From Candidatus Kuenenia stuttgartensis (GTDB lineage: Bacteria > Gemmatimonadota > Gemmatimonadetes > Gemmatimonadales > Gemmatimonadaceae), in the NCBI GenBank assembly GCA_943330235.2, contig CALQGY020000001.1, forward strand, positions 1 through 64,000: 64,000 nt of DNA, in the 5' to 3' direction. The notes under the pieces were generated by a model. That model searched no databases. It saw nothing but the letters and a program-made list of their open reading frames with translations, and was not told where the DNA came from. The translations under genes and the position numbers were made by a program. This document shows, one piece after another, positions 18,504 to 28,353 of this stretch; position 1 is the first letter of the stretch; each line of letters opens with the position of its first letter.

Positions 18504-21500
18504 CTAGAACGCGTACCGCATGGTCAGCTGCATCTGGTAGTTGTTGCTGGCCGAGTTCGGGCTCACCGACCACGGGGAGTTGAACGTCGTCACACCGTTC
18601 TGCACGCTGGTGTTCAGGTTGTAGTTCCACTGCGCCGTGCTGAGCGCGCCGGCCGTACGACCCGCGGTGTTGAGCACCGCCTGGTTGTTGAACGACGACA
18701 CGATGGGGAAGTAGTTCCGGCCCCACGCGCGGTTGATCAGGTTGGCGAAGTTGAAGATGTCCAGCTGCGCCGTGAGGCGCTGGCCGCTGACCTGCGGGAG
18801 CGTCTGACGGATGGACACGTCCATGCGCTTCTGGAACGGGCCGTTGCAGCTGTTGCGCGCCATGATCGAGCCGCGCTGCTTGTCGAGACACGGCTGCATC
18901 GAGATGAACTTCTCGAACGCCGCGGCCGACGTCGTATTCAGCGCATACGTCGAGCCGGCACCGGTGCCGATGCGCACTTCGCTCCCGTCCGCACCATTCT
19001 TCGGCACGTAGATCGGATCGTTGCCGTTGATGCCATCGCCGTTGATGTCGTTGTTCGTGACATACGTGATGGAGTTGCCGGAAATGCCTTCAAAGTAGAA
19101 GGTCACGTCCGTCTGGTTCGTGCGCCACGGCGCCGTGTAGGTGCCGAACAGCATGAAGCGGTGCGGACGCTCGAAGTTGGACGTCGTGGCTTCGTCCGGC
19201 GCGAACTCGGCACCGGCGAACTGCCGTCCGTTACGCCAGTTCGAGACGGCACGGTCGGAGGTCAGCGACTGCACGTCCTTGGAGCGGTTAAACGTGTAGG
19301 CCGCGGTGGCCTCAAGCGTGCGATTGAACCGCTTCTTCAGCTGGCTGCTGAGCGTGTAGTTGTACCCCGCCTTCGCGTTGGTCAGCTGAATCGCGCCTTC
19401 CGAGAACGACACCCGATTGGAACCCAGCAGACGCGTGCCCGGGATGACCTTCTGGTTGTTGTTCACCACCGTCGCCGTGCCGTTCGTCGCCACCGTGATG
19501 GTGTCGGCGTAGAGCACGCGGCCGTTGGGATCGAGGTACGGCGAGCCGTTCACCAGACGCGGGCCCTTGAGATTGAGGTCACGCACGTAGAGCGCGTTCA
19601 TCTCCTTGCGGTACAACCCTTCCACCGTGAGCACGAAGCCGGCCGGGAGCTTCTTATCGAAGCCCAAGGAGACCGTCATGTTCTGCGGATACTTGAAGTT
19701 CGGATCGTTGACGTTGACACCCACCGTACCGGCTGTGCCCGGCGTCGGCGACGGCTGGCCACCGCACGACTTCGGCATGGCCGCAAGATCGGTGGTGAAG
19801 TTCGGCACGGCCGTCGCAGCGGTGGAACCGTTGCACGTCACCGTCACGCCACCCAGACCGGTGTTGCCGTAGGCATTACCGATGAGGATGTACGGCGTCT
19901 GCCCCGTGTACACGCCCACGTTACCGCGCAGCTGCGTGGACTGGTTGCCCGTCACGTCCCAGTTAAAGCCGATACGCGGCGAGAACATCGCCTGCGTCTT
20001 GATCTTGTAATCCGTGCGGATCAATCCGCCCGACGCCGCCGTGATGGTGTCGTTCTGGAGCGGCGCGTCCTGGAAGGACGGCAGATCAAGACGGACACCG
20101 CCCGAGACGGACAGGCGATTGGTGACGTTGAAGACGTCCTGAATGTACGCCGACGTCTGGTTGCCCTTGAACTTCGCGGCAATGTCACCGCCGTTCGCAT
20201 ACGAGAACGCGTAGCTGCTCGGGTTGCCGAGACGCAGCGAGTCGATGGTGCGGAAGTTGTAGGCGCCATACGCCGCACCGCTCAGGAAGTAGTTGTAGAT
20301 GTCCGTCGCCTCGAAGCGACCACCCACCGTCACGGTATGCGCGCCGAGCGGAATGGTGAGGTTGTCGGACAGCTCGAGAATCTTCTGGTTGAGCGCGTTG
20401 CCCGGCGAGAAACGCTCCGTACCCACGGTGACGACCGAGTTGGGCGTCGTGCCGCTGGGCACCGCCGTGGTCTGCTGCACCACACCAATCGCCAGTTCCG
20501 GCGCTTGGATGGGCACGATGCGGATGTCATCCACCGTGTTGTAGCCGAACAGGAATTCGTTGGCCGCGCCGCTCTGCAGGTTGGTGAAGAGCTGGGCGGT
20601 GTACGAGCGGTTCTTGTTCTGGCGCGTGAACGAGTTGGACGTCATGCGGATACCGCTGGACTGCGAGCCGGCATTGGCCGCAATCGTCGAGAAACCGCGC
20701 GAGTACTCGTCCTGCTCGGCCGTGTTATCGAGCATGCGGAACGAGAAGCGGTTGGCATCATTGATGGACCAGTCCAGACGACCCATCAGATTGGTCAGCG
20801 GGTTACCGCGGCGGAACACGCCCACGTTGCCCACGTCAAACTTCGGGGCGAGCAGCGACTTGATCAGGTTGATCGAGTCCATCGAGATGGACGTCGTCGC
20901 GTTGGCGATCGCCGAGCCGGCGGCATTGATGGTCGGGCCGGCAGTCGGGTCGGTCCGCTGCTGCCACTCCGGCGCGATGAAGAAGTGCAGCTTGTTCTTG
21001 ATAATCGGGCCGCCGAGCGTAAAGCCGTACTGCTTGATACGGAAATCGCTGGTGCGGATCTGATCGATGTTGGCCGCCATGTAGGGCGTGCGGAACATGT
21101 AGATGCCGCCGCCCTCATAGTTATTGGTGCCGCTCTTCGTGACCGCGTTCACCATCATGCCGGCGAAGTTGCCATAGCGCACGTCGGTGGGGCTCATGAG
21201 CACCTGGAATTCCTTCACCGCGTCGATCGACATGATCCGGCCGCTGGTGGCGCCGCCCGGCTGGCCGCCGGACGAACCCAGATTGAAGCGGTCGTTCTGG
21301 TTGGCGCCGTCCACCGTGAAGTTGTTCAGGCGGTTGTAGGCGCCACCGGCCGACGGACCCTGCGAGGTGCTGGACACCTGCGGCGTCAGCTTCACGAGGT
21401 CCGTGAAGTCACGCTGCAGGGTGGGCACGCGACGCAGCACCGTATCGGTGATGACCGTGGCGATGCCCTGACGGTTGGGCGAGAAGTCCGCCGCGATGGA

Positions 21501-21962
21501 CGGGACGGCGACCACCTTGACCTCGCTCAGCTGCGCCACCGACTCCTTCATGACGAAGTCGACGCGGGCGGCGACGTTGAGCGTGACGCGCACGTCTTGC
21601 GTCAGGGGCGCGAGCCCGAGGCGCTTGGCGGTCACGCGATAACCGCCGACCTCCAAGCCCTGAACGAAGTAGCGGCCATTGGACCGCGTCAGCACGCCGG
21701 CCTTAAAGCCGGTGGCAATGTTAACGATGGCGATCTGGACGCTTTCGAGCGGCTTACCAGCGCCGTCCGTCACGCTGCCGCCAACGGCGCCCGAGGTGAG
21801 CCCCTGGGCGGCTGCCGAGCGCGTAGCGCCCGTCAAGAGTACAAGAGCCATCGCGGCGAGGCCGAGCCAACGCTGCATGCGCATAAGACTGAGGGTCGAT
21901 GTGATTAGGAACAGACGTCGGTGCCAAAACCGATTGGATAGGCGTTTTCCGAAGTCCGTCAA
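18504..21962 (-). CDS. TonB-dependent receptor with N-terminal carboxypeptidase-regulatory-like domain (Oar type)
   Basis: GLTSGAVGGSVTDGAGKPLESVQIAIVNIATGFKAGVLTRSNGRYFVQGLEVGGYRVTAKRLG...plug and beta-barrel composition; ends NYQMQLTMRYAF (terminal aromatic). Likely start MRMQRWLGL. Confidence 0.9.
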   Translation of the reverse strand: MTDFGKRLSNRFWHRRLFLITSTLSLMRMQRWLGLAAMALVLLTGATRSAAAQGLTSGAVGGSVTDGAGKPLESVQIAIVNIATGFKAGVLTRSNGRYFVQGLEVGGYRVTAKRLGLAPLTQDVRVTLNVAARVDFVMKESVAQLSEVKVVAVPSIAADFSPNRQGIATVITDTVLRRVPTLQRDFTDLVKLTPQVSSTSQGPSAGGAYNRLNNFTVDGANQNDRFNLGSSGGQPGGATSGRIMSIDAVKEFQVLMSPTDVRYGNFAGMMVNAVTKSGTNNYEGGGIYMFRTPYMAANIDQIRTSDFRIKQYGFTLGGPIIKNKLHFFIAPEWQQRTDPTAGPTINAAGSAIANATTSISMDSINLIKSLLAPKFDVGNVGVFRRGNPLTNLMGRLDWSINDANRFSFRMLDNTAEQDEYSRGFSTIAANAGSQSSGIRMTSNSFTRQNKNRSYTAQLFTNLQSGAANEFLFGYNTVDDIRIVPIQAPELAIGVVQQTTAVPSGTTPNSVVTVGTERFSPGNALNQKILELSDNLTIPLGAHTVTVGGRFEATDIYNYFLSGAAYGAYNFRTIDSLRLGNPSSYAFSYANGGDIAAKFKGNQTSAYIQDVFNVTNRLSVSGGVRLDLPSFQDAPLQNDTITAASGGLIRTDYKIKTQAMFSPRIGFNWDVTGNQSTQLRGNVGVYTGQTPYILIGNAYGNTGLGGVTVTCNGSTAATAVPNFTTDLAAMPKSCGGQPSPTPGTAGTVGVNVNDPNFKYPQNMTVSLGFDKKLPAGFVLTVEGLYRKEMNALYVRDLNLKGPRLVNGSPYLDPNGRVLYADTITVATNGTATVVNNNQKVIPGTRLLGSNRVSFSEGAIQLTNAKAGYNYTLSSQLKKRFNRTLEATAAYTFNRSKDVQSLTSDRAVSNWRNGRQFAGAEFAPDEATTSNFERPHRFMLFGTYTAPWRTNQTDVTFYFEGISGNSITYVTNNDINGDGINGNDPIYVPKNGADGSEVRIGTGAGSTYALNTTSAAAFEKFISMQPCLDKQRGSIMARNSCNGPFQKRMDVSIRQTLPQVSGQRLTAQLDIFNFANLINRAWGRNYFPIVSSFNNQAVLNTAGRTAGALSTAQWNYNLNTSVQNGVTTFNSPWSVSPNSASNNYQMQLTMRYAF

Positions 21963-21993
21963 AGCTACGGATGCCGAGGTTGCGCTTCAAGCA

Positions 21994-22034
21994 CAAAAAA
22001 AACCGCGGGAGAAGGCAAATGCCCTCTCCCGCGA
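21994..22034 (-). terminator. Intrinsic terminator for the minus-strand TonB receptor gene 22098-25388
   Basis: On minus strand CGCGGGAGAGGGC-atttg-CCTTCTCCCGCGG followed by TTTTTTTT. Confidence 0.88.
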
Positions 22035-22097
22035 CTAAACCATCCCCAGCGCTAACCCGTCACCGTACGGCGACCGGGTCAGCGTCGAGCGACGTCA

Positions 22098-25000
22098 TCA
22101 GTTAAACGTGTACCGCAGGCCCAGCTGCATGCGCCACACGTCGTTCGAACCGGCGGTGTGCTGGTACGTCGAGGCGGGGAGCAGGTTCGTGCCGATGTTG
22201 CGCAGGCGATACAGCAGCGCGCCATTGGCGTCCGGCGCCTGCGGGAGCAGCGGCGTGGTGGAAACGATACGCTGGCCCGAGCCCCACTTCTTGTTGATGA
22301 GGTTGTCGAGGTTGAGCACGTCGAAACGCACCGACAGCGTGTTCCGCTTGCCGCCGACGTTCTGGAAGATTTCCTGCGTCAGCCCCAGGTCCGTCCGGAA
22401 CAGGATCGGGAGGAACACGGCGTTGCGCTCGGCGTACTTGCCGCGGCGCGAGCTCAGGTACTTGTCCTGCGCGATGTAGGCTTCCCACGCGGTCTGCTGA
22501 TCGGCCACCGTGAAGGTCTTCGTGGCCGTGGCGCAGTTGGTCACCACGCTGCCGGTCGGACCGACGCAGTACTGCTGGAAGTTCATCTCGCCGGCGCTGT
22601 TCGGGATGTAGATCAGGTCGTTGGTCTGACCATCGCCGTTGGCGTCCGCGCTGAACGTGTAGCTCGTGTTGCCCTGCGTCTGACCCTGCGTGAAGATCGA
22701 GATGGACGTCGAGCCGAACGAGAAGTACTCGTGCTTGTACGACAGCGCGAGGAACAGGCGCTTGCCCGGCGAGTAGGCCGAGAACTGCACGCCGGGGTTG
22801 TTCGGATCGTTGGCCTGGGCATTGCCGCCCCAGTTGCCGGAGGCCGTGGAGCCCGGATCGTACGAGTTGCGCGACACGCCGTACGCGTACGCCGCCTTCG
22901 CGAACAGGCCGTTCTTGAACTGGCGAGTGAGCGAGCCGGAGAGGTTGTACGAGTAGCCGTTGTTCGCGTTGCTCAGCACGAAGGCGTTGGTCACCTGGCT
23001 GTTGAGACGGTTGGCGGTCCAGCGCAACCGCTGGTCGGCGCCCGTGAACTTGCTCTGCGCGGCGGGGAGATTGGCGTTGGTGTAGTACGCGCCGTTCACT
23101 TCGGTGCTGTACAACCCTTCCAGCGTGCCGATGAAGCCAAACGGCAGCTTCTTGTCGACGGCCACGTCCGTACGCCACACCTGCGAGAACTTGTACGTCG
23201 GGTCGGTCACGTCCAGCTCGTACGAGGCGGCCGGGGCACCGGTGACGGTGGTCGGCTTGTACGTGTTGGGATTCGGGTTGAACGGACGCGTGGTCGTGTT
23301 CGTGAACTGGTCGAAGCCGGTCAGCACGCCGGTGTTGCCGAGCTGATTGGAGATCCAGACGTACGGCGGGGTGCCGGAGAAGATACCCGTGCCGCCGCGC
23401 ACGATGGTCGTACGATCACCCTTCACGTCGTAGTTGAAGCCGACGCGCGGCGAGAACTGCGGGTTGGCATCGGGCAGCTTGCCGGAGTTGAACTGCACCG
23501 GATTGCCGAAACGATCGCGGAACGTGAGCGCATCCGCCTGCGGATTATCGAACGCGGTGTTGCCGAACATCGGCACATCGATACGCACGCCCAGCGAGAG
23601 GCGCAGGTTCTTGGCCAGACGCCAGTCATCCTGCAGATACGCACCCAGCGTCGTCACTTCGAGCGGCTGCATCGGCACCGCTTGGCCCGGGATGTTCGCG
23701 TAGCGGACCTGGAAGCGGTTGAGCGTCACCGGCGCCGTGGTGCGGTTCGGGTTCGCCACGAACCCGTTCGCGTCGGCGTAGAAATCGGCCAGCGAGTTGT
23801 ACACGTACGCGCTCTGGAGACCCGGCGAGAAGCCGTTGTCCGAGTTGTACTTCTGCGCCGTCACACCGAACGTCAGGTCATGCTTGTCGGTGTAGATGGA
23901 GAAGTTGTCCTGGAACTGCAGCGTCTTGTACGTGAGGATGTTGCTCGGCGTAAACGGCTCAAAACCGAACGAGATGTAGTTGCTGCCGTTGTTCAGGATG
24001 TCCACGAGCGGGAACATCGTGCCCTTCGACTTACGGCTTTCGTCGTTCAGCGTCACGCCCGCGATGATCTGGTTGGACATGTTGCTGCCAATCGACGAGT
24101 TCAATTCGCCGATGTACGACTTGATGTTTTCCAAGATCGCGTAGCCCGAATTCTGGAAGCTCATCGAGTTCGCGTTATCGCGGCGGCTACCGCTCGTGTT
24201 GCCCAGCGAGCCGGAGTTCGAGATCGGCTGATCGGACTCGGAGTTCAGCTGGCTGTAGCGGAAGCTGAGCTTGTTCCGGTCGTTGATGTTGTAATCGAGC
24301 TTGCCGATGAAGCGCGTGGACGGCACTTCCAGGTTGAAGCCCTGATAGGGGCCGGTCGCGTAGTTGAACTTGCTCTGCAGGAAGCTCGACAGCTGATCGA
24401 GATCCGACGCGAGCACACGCGTGGTGTTGCCGCTCACCGTTTGCGTGCCCGTGTTGGCCGTGAACGACGTGGCCGGCGACGAGAGCGCATCGGTTTCGTA
24501 ATCGGCGAAGAAGAACAGCTTGTTCTTGATGATCGGGCCGCTGATGTAGCCGCCGGGCTGCGTGAACTTGTACTTGCCCTTATTGAAGAAGAGGCCGGCC
24601 GTGCTGTCGCCCTGCAGCCCCTGGTTACGCGTGGTGTAGTAGACCGAGCCCTTGAACTCGTTCGTGCCGCTCTTGGTGACGGCATTCACGCCGGCGCCGG
24701 TGAAGTTGCCCTGACGCACGTCAAACGGCGCCACGTTCACCTGCAGCTGCTCGATGGCGTCGATCGGAATCGGCGACACACCCGTGCGCGCACCCGGCTG
24801 CGAGCCGAGACCGAACGAGTTGTTGAACGACGAGCCGTCGAGCGTGAAGTTGTTCAGGCGGTTGTCCTGACCGGCGAACGACGAACCCGACGACTGCGGC
24901 GTGAGACGCGTGAAGTCGGTGATCGTGCGGCCGATGGTCGGGAACGCCGCGATCTGTTCCTTCGAGATCGCGGTGGAGGCGCCGGTGACCTTCGAGCTCA

Positions 25001-25388
25001 GCGCACCGCCGGTGGCGGTGACTTCAATGCCGGACAGCGTCACCGCGGCCTGCTTGAGGTTGAAGCGCACGTCGGTCGTGGCGCCCAGCGTCACTTCGAG
25101 ACCGTTCTGCGTCGTCTTCTCGAACCCGATCGCCACGGCCGTGACCGTGTACGGGCCGCCGACACGCATGCCGGGGATGTTGAAATGGCCGTCGGTGCGG
25201 CTCACGGCCGTGTAGGCCGAGCCAGACGGGAGGTGCGTCGCAACGATACGCGCCGCTGCCATCGGGCCGGTCGGCCCCTGCACGGTGCCGCTCATCGAGC
25301 CGGTGGTGACGCCCTGCGCGTGAACCGCGCCGGCCGCCGACATCAGTAAGCCCGTGAACAGCAGGACGTGGCGAAATGCCTGTCGCAT
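22098..25388 (-). CDS. TonB-dependent receptor with N-terminal carboxypeptidase-regulatory-like domain (Oar type)
   Basis: MRQAFRHVLLFTGLLMSAAGAVHAQGVTTGSMSGTVQGPTGPMAAARIVATHLPSGSAYTAVSRTDGHFNIPGMRVGGPYTVTAVAIGFE; barrel ends QLGLRYTFN. Confidence 0.9.
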   Translation of the reverse strand: MRQAFRHVLLFTGLLMSAAGAVHAQGVTTGSMSGTVQGPTGPMAAARIVATHLPSGSAYTAVSRTDGHFNIPGMRVGGPYTVTAVAIGFEKTTQNGLEVTLGATTDVRFNLKQAAVTLSGIEVTATGGALSSKVTGASTAISKEQIAAFPTIGRTITDFTRLTPQSSGSSFAGQDNRLNNFTLDGSSFNNSFGLGSQPGARTGVSPIPIDAIEQLQVNVAPFDVRQGNFTGAGVNAVTKSGTNEFKGSVYYTTRNQGLQGDSTAGLFFNKGKYKFTQPGGYISGPIIKNKLFFFADYETDALSSPATSFTANTGTQTVSGNTTRVLASDLDQLSSFLQSKFNYATGPYQGFNLEVPSTRFIGKLDYNINDRNKLSFRYSQLNSESDQPISNSGSLGNTSGSRRDNANSMSFQNSGYAILENIKSYIGELNSSIGSNMSNQIIAGVTLNDESRKSKGTMFPLVDILNNGSNYISFGFEPFTPSNILTYKTLQFQDNFSIYTDKHDLTFGVTAQKYNSDNGFSPGLQSAYVYNSLADFYADANGFVANPNRTTAPVTLNRFQVRYANIPGQAVPMQPLEVTTLGAYLQDDWRLAKNLRLSLGVRIDVPMFGNTAFDNPQADALTFRDRFGNPVQFNSGKLPDANPQFSPRVGFNYDVKGDRTTIVRGGTGIFSGTPPYVWISNQLGNTGVLTGFDQFTNTTTRPFNPNPNTYKPTTVTGAPAASYELDVTDPTYKFSQVWRTDVAVDKKLPFGFIGTLEGLYSTEVNGAYYTNANLPAAQSKFTGADQRLRWTANRLNSQVTNAFVLSNANNGYSYNLSGSLTRQFKNGLFAKAAYAYGVSRNSYDPGSTASGNWGGNAQANDPNNPGVQFSAYSPGKRLFLALSYKHEYFSFGSTSISIFTQGQTQGNTSYTFSADANGDGQTNDLIYIPNSAGEMNFQQYCVGPTGSVVTNCATATKTFTVADQQTAWEAYIAQDKYLSSRRGKYAERNAVFLPILFRTDLGLTQEIFQNVGGKRNTLSVRFDVLNLDNLINKKWGSGQRIVSTTPLLPQAPDANGALLYRLRNIGTNLLPASTYQHTAGSNDVWRMQLGLRYTFN

Positions 25389-25560
25389 AATGTGTGCTAT
25401 GGTATGTGAGGGTGGTCACTGCGCGCCGCGAGGTCCTCGGCGAACAGTTGTATACAACAACGCCTTGCTAGGATCAGCGGGACACCCACCGCTCCGTTAC
25501 CCAAACGGGACACGGTGGCGGATAACCCGATCAGTTCCGTTACAAACGTAACCAGACCGG

Positions 25561-26949
25561 TCACCGTCGGCTATTTCGCCCCACGGTCGCGAAGTACACC
25601 GGAATCCCGAGTGCAATCACCCCCAATACCGCCACCGTCCCCCACCGCTGCGTCGGATCCATCAGCGCGTTCACCAGGAGGAACAGCGTCGCGCCGCAGA
25701 ACAACAGCGGCGGCAGCGGATACAGCGGTACGCGCATGGACGGATTCCAGTCGGGACGGCGACGCAGCTTGAAAATCGCCCCCACGCTCAGGATGTAGAA
25801 CACCAGCGAGGCGGTCACAAAGATGTCCGCCAATTGCTCAAAGCTGCGGAGCAGCACGAACCCAATGCCGATGGAGGCCGCCAGCGAGATCGCGACGTAC
25901 GGCGTCTTGAAGGTCGGATGCACTTTTGCCACTTGCCGGAAAAAGAGCCCTTCGTCCGCCATGGCAAAGAAAATGCGCGGTCCGGTCAGCAACGAGCCGT
26001 TCACCGAGCCGAACGTGGACAGCAGCACCGTGATGGACACCAGCGTCACGCCCACCGGGCCGACCAGCCGCTCGGCGACATCGGCCGCGACCAGCCGAGC
26101 GCCCTTGATCTCGTCCACCGACAGCACCGACAGATACGCCACATTCGCTAGGACGTAGATCAGGATGATGGCCAACGTGCCGATGATGATCGCGCGCGGC
26201 ATGGTGCGCCGCGGGTCCGCCACCTCGCCCCCCACCTTGGTCAGGTCGCCCCAGCCGTCATACGCCCACAGCACCGACACCAGCGCCAGCCCGAACGCGC
26301 TGACCGAGAAGCTGCCCGGCGGCGTGGCCGGCGTGAAATGACCGCCCGTCTTGGGGAGCCCCAACGACAGCGCCAAGATCACGATCAGCATCAGGCCGCC
26401 GTACTTGGCCAGCGTGGTCACGTTCTGCACCAGCGCGCCCCACTTGAGGCCCACGATGTTCACGGACGCCATCGCGCCAAGCGCCACCGCGGCCACCCAG
26501 TGCGCATACGTGTCGTACGGCGCCAACCCCGGGTCGTAGCCCAGCGCGCGCAGCAGGTACTCGGCAAAGGTCAGCGAGATGCCGCCCAACGCGGCCGCGC
26601 GGATGATCACCAGCTCCGTCCAGCCGTATAAGAAGGCCGGAAGTCGTCCCCACCCTTCGCGGATGAACACGAAGTAGCCACCCGTGCGCGGCAGCGCGCC
26701 GGCCACCTCGGCTAACGTCAGGGCGCCGCACAGCGCGAAGATGCCGCCAATCACCCAGACCGAGATGAGCGGAAACGGACCCGGGAGCTTGGCGGCGATG
26801 CCGGCCGGCGACCGAAAGATGCCGGACCCGATGGTCGTGCCGATCACGACCGCAATGGCGCTCCAGAGTCCGAGCTGCCGCGGCAGTTCGGTGGGCACGG
26901 ACGCCGAGGGCTGGGAACCTGGAGAGGCTGTGGGCGATTTCATGCGCAC
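25561..26949 (-). CDS. APC-family amino acid permease
   Basis: LPRQLGLWSAIAVVIGTTIGSGIFRSPAGIAAKLPGPFPLISVWVIGGIFALCGALTLAEVAGALPRTGGYFVFIREGWG; about 12 TM helices. Confidence 0.92.
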   Translation of the reverse strand: MRMKSPTASPGSQPSASVPTELPRQLGLWSAIAVVIGTTIGSGIFRSPAGIAAKLPGPFPLISVWVIGGIFALCGALTLAEVAGALPRTGGYFVFIREGWGRLPAFLYGWTELVIIRAAALGGISLTFAEYLLRALGYDPGLAPYDTYAHWVAAVALGAMASVNIVGLKWGALVQNVTTLAKYGGLMLIVILALSLGLPKTGGHFTPATPPGSFSVSAFGLALVSVLWAYDGWGDLTKVGGEVADPRRTMPRAIIIGTLAIILIYVLANVAYLSVLSVDEIKGARLVAADVAERLVGPVGVTLVSITVLLSTFGSVNGSLLTGPRIFFAMADEGLFFRQVAKVHPTFKTPYVAISLAASIGIGFVLLRSFEQLADIFVTASLVFYILSVGAIFKLRRRPDWNPSMRVPLYPLPPLLFCGATLFLLVNALMDPTQRWGTVAVLGVIALGIPVYFATVGRNSRR

Positions 26950-27070
26950 ATGGTAGTCTCCGGCGCGCCAGATCGCACGGAATTCTTCCGCGGTCGGCCA
27001 CGCGCGAAATCACGCGGGTCCGGTCGCAGGGGGTCCCCCGGCCGCTGTGACCGTCTAGCTTATCCGCATC

Positions 27071-27385
27071 ATGGTGTCTCCGAACCTCGCGGTACCTACC
27101 CTCGTGCTCGACGCGCTTTTCTGGATCGCGGTCGGCGCATGTGTCGTTTCGCAGTTCTTCATTGTCCGGGCCGTCTGGCGGGTCATTCCGCCGGTGACGG
27201 GCCCGTCCTCGGTCCCGGCGCCTCGCCGCGCGGCCGAAGTGGTCTGGGCGCTGCTCCCAGCGCTCCTGATGGTCGGCGCCTTTGTTGGTGCGTGGCGCCT
27301 GATGCATCCTCCGATCCCCACTGGCCTGCCCGCCGCGCAGGGCGCGATCTCCGCGCCTGCGGCCGCACCTGCGACTTCGGCCTGA
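27071..27385 (+). CDS. Small two-TM protein resembling the N-terminal TM hairpin of cytochrome c oxidase subunit II
   Basis: ALFWIAVGACVVSQFFIVRAVWRVIPP...PRRAAEVVWALLPALLMVGAFVGAWRLM; directly upstream of ctaA/ctaB; no CuA domain. Confidence 0.5.
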   Translation: MVSPNLAVPTLVLDALFWIAVGACVVSQFFIVRAVWRVIPPVTGPSSVPAPRRAAEVVWALLPALLMVGAFVGAWRLMHPPIPTGLPAAQGAISAPAAAPATSA

Positions 27386-27402
27386 CGCCGAGAGCTCCTG
27401 AC

Positions 27403-28353
27403 ATGTCCGCTTCCGCGTTGCCCCCCGCACCGGTCCGTCGCGCTGCCTACATCGCGCTGTTCGTGGCCCTCGTGCACATCGTGTTCGGTGCCATTGTCCG
27501 CATTTCCGGCTCAGGCATGGGCTGCGGCGACAATTGGCCCAAGTGCTACGGCTACTGGATTCCCCCGTTTGAACGCATGGACCTCGTGATCGAAGTCATG
27601 CATCGTTATCTGGCGCTGACGCTCTTCGTGTCCATTGCGTGGCTCGTGTTCTCGGCGTGGCGGGCCCGCGGCGACGCGACGGTCGGCGGCAACGGTGGCG
27701 CGTGGAACGGCGCGCGTCTGGCCCTCGCCCTCTGGTTTGCGCCGGCACTGTTCGGCGCGGTCACGGTCTTCACCGGTAACCCGGCGTGGGCCACGGTGGT
27801 GCACAAACTGCTCGCCGCCTCGTTGCTGGCTGTGCTCACGGCCACGGCCATTCGGGCCGGCGGTTTGGGTGGCACGGCCATTCTCGGTCAGACGGGCACG
27901 CGTAAAGCCGTCGGCGGCGCCACCGGCGCCGCGGCGCTGGCGCTGCTGGTGGTGTTGCTGGGCGGACTCACCGCCAAGATCCCGGGCGCGGCCGTTGCCT
28001 GCGCTGGCTTCCCGTTGTGCGGCGAAGGATCGCTGGGCGGCGGCGCCCAGCATGTGCAGCTGACGCATCGCATTCTCGCCTATCTGCTCGTGCTGCATCT
28101 GGGCTCGCTGCCGTTCCTGTTCCGGAAGCGCGGCGAACCGGCCCCCGTACTGCGTGCCGCCTGGATCGGCCTCGGGCTCGGCGTCCTGCAAATTCTGTGG
28201 GCTGGCTGGATGGTCACCGGCGGGTTCCCTGGTGTGGTGCGCTCGCTGCACCAAGCCACCGGCATCTTCATCTGGGTGACGGCGTTCACCATGACGTATC
28301 TCGCGCGCATCGCCGCCGGCCGCACGGTCCTCGCCGCCTCGAGCCCACGCTGA
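27403..28353 (+). CDS. ctaA: Heme A synthase (CtaA/COX15)
   Basis: AAYIALFVALVHIVFGAIVRISGSGMGCGDNWPKCYGYWIPP...VIEVMHRYLALTLF; followed by ctaB. Confidence 0.93.
   Translation: MSASALPPAPVRRAAYIALFVALVHIVFGAIVRISGSGMGCGDNWPKCYGYWIPPFERMDLVIEVMHRYLALTLFVSIAWLVFSAWRARGDATVGGNGGAWNGARLALALWFAPALFGAVTVFTGNPAWATVVHKLLAASLLAVLTATAIRAGGLGGTAILGQTGTRKAVGGATGAAALALLVVLLGGLTAKIPGAAVACAGFPLCGEGSLGGGAQHVQLTHRILAYLLVLHLGSLPFLFRKRGEPAPVLRAAWIGLGLGVLQILWAGWMVTGGFPGVVRSLHQATGIFIWVTAFTMTYLARIAAGRTVLAASSPR

Noticed and set aside
18489-21908. 1139-aa plus-strand ORF opposite the first TonB receptor
   Set aside because: Shadow ORF: Arg/His/Val-rich, no recognisable domain; the opposite strand has a complete TonB receptor.
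22158-25349. 1063-aa plus-strand ORF opposite the second TonB receptor
   Set aside because: Same shadow-ORF behaviour; no domain evidence.
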